Assembly: GCF_000284595.1 (NCBI RefSeq)
Contig: NC_017671.1
Coordinates: forward strand, 3,505,001-3,569,000
DNA: 64,000 nt
Source: Stenotrophomonas maltophilia D457
GTDB lineage: Bacteria; Pseudomonadota; Gammaproteobacteria; Xanthomonadales; Xanthomonadaceae
Direction of reading: 5' to 3'
Shown: one piece after another, positions 63,625 through 64,000 of the stretch
Layout of the letters: every line of letters begins with the position of its first letter
How positions within the stretch are numbered: the stretch's first letter is position 1
Program-made: the position numbers and the translations under genes
The notes under the pieces: generated by a model
Database searches by the model: none
Told to the model about the DNA's origin: nothing
What the model saw: the letters and a program-made list of their open reading frames with translations, nothing else

Positions 63625-64000
63625 TCACCCCGCCACGATGTACTGCTGCAGCTGGTCCAGCTCGCGCCGCTGCGCATCAATCACCGACTTCACCAGGTCA
63701 CCGATGGAGATCACCCCCAGCACCTGCGCGCCCTCCACCACCGGCAGATGGCGGATGCGGTAGTCGGTCACCAGTTGCAGGCAATGCTCCACCTGCTCAC
63801 CGGGCGACACCGTCACCACCTGCGCCGTCATGATCTCCGCCACCGCGGTATCGCGCGATGAACGATCACGCAGCACGATCTTGCGCGCGTAGTCACGCTC
63901 GGACAGGATCCCGACCAGCCGCGGCCCGTCCATCACCAGTACCGCACCGATGCCCTTTTCCGCCATCAACCGGATCGCATCGATCACCGCCGCGTCCGGC
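63625..64000 (-). CDS. CBS-domain protein, 5' end outside window
   Basis: Tandem CBS-domain (Bateman module) protein; such modules sense adenosine nucleotides. The reading frame continues past the window edge (PDAAVIDAIRLMAEKG), so the first residues are missing; an internal ATG-like start at 63987 would cut into the first CBS domain. CBS1: AEKGIGAVLVMDGPRLVGIL ending SERDYARKIVL; CBS2: VTDYRIRHLPVVEGAQVLGV ending SIGDLVK. The C-terminal helix ends QQYIVAG. It stands alone without a channel or enzyme domain. Copy B of the structured element begins 10 bp after its stop. Confidence 0.92.
   Translation of the reverse strand, partial: PDAAVIDAIRLMAEKGIGAVLVMDGPRLVGILSERDYARKIVLRDRSSRDTAVAEIMTAQVVTVSPGEQVEHCLQLVTDYRIRHLPVVEGAQVLGVISIGDLVKSVIDAQRRELDQLQQYIVAG

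Noticed and set aside
63165..63861. Small arginine-rich proteins encoded across structured element B (and its counterpart opposite copy A)
   Set aside because: Between the two copies, three of the four core substitutions fall at second codon positions and change residues (R/H, R/Q, D/G) in the best frame. That is the reverse of protein conservation and fits non-coding structure.

Overview
This window is GC-rich, gene-dense chromosomal DNA of a gammaproteobacterium of the Xanthomonadaceae, most probably a Stenotrophomonas of the S. maltophilia group. The basis is protein character (MetX-type homoserine acyltransferase, PilH-like regulator, AcnD/PrpF methylcitrate route), gene order (hflK-hflC-DUF2065-purA; metX-metB-hom) and many short palindromes ending in GTAG/CTAC, which match the SMAG class of REP sequences described for that species. 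I see no tRNA, rRNA, CRISPR array, prophage or insertion sequence. The species call is inference.

Layout. 1-7.9 kb: the 3' part of a large-subunit catalase, a Lys/Ala-rich histone-like protein, an alpha/beta hydrolase, a chemoreceptor and a cell-wall pair (L,D-transpeptidase plus LytM peptidase). 7.9-12.5 kb: purA and the hflK-hflC-DUF2065 cluster, separated by seven exact-period 92-bp REP repeats and punctuated by strong terminators. 12.6-16.4 kb: a YhdH/AcuI-type reductase, a PilH-like regulator, CbpA, a peroxiredoxin and a ferritin-like protein. 16.5-23.9 kb: pbpC and its alpha-2-macroglobulin partner. 24-34 kb: the complete propionate (2-methylcitrate) locus prpB-prpC-acnD-[parDE]-prpF-prpD with divergent prpR; a toxin-antitoxin module sits inside it, and the divergent control region holds a sigma-54 promoter and likely PrpR sites. 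34-41 kb: doxX bracketed by twin REPs, pdxH, a small-molecule kinase, dodecin, aroK-aroB, a WGR mini-protein, hemE and an MFS exporter. 41.7-48.9 kb: two tandem propeller-type hybrid sensor kinases of matching length, the second frameshifted at a G7 tract. 49-51 kb: yceI-cytochrome b561-yceI and a glutaredoxin-like protein. 51-57.7 kb: sdaA, a secreted hydrolase and the metX-metB-hom operon under a SAM-I riboswitch. 57.7-64 kb: a secreted M23 peptidase, prfC, a hemolysin-III/PAQR membrane protein, an AsmA-family gene split in two at an ATGA, and a CBS-domain gene running off the end.

Most unusual signal. Two copies of an intergenic element (41235-41484 on +, 63274-63615 on -) each lie directly downstream of a gene, in that gene's orientation. 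They share a 116-nt core that is 112/116 identical. Outside the core, a leading hairpin and a long closing stem differ in sequence between copies but stay base-paired. One copy also carries extra hairpins that repeat the heptamer GTCCTGC. This looks like a structured 3'-UTR RNA or structured mobile repeat that I do not recognise.
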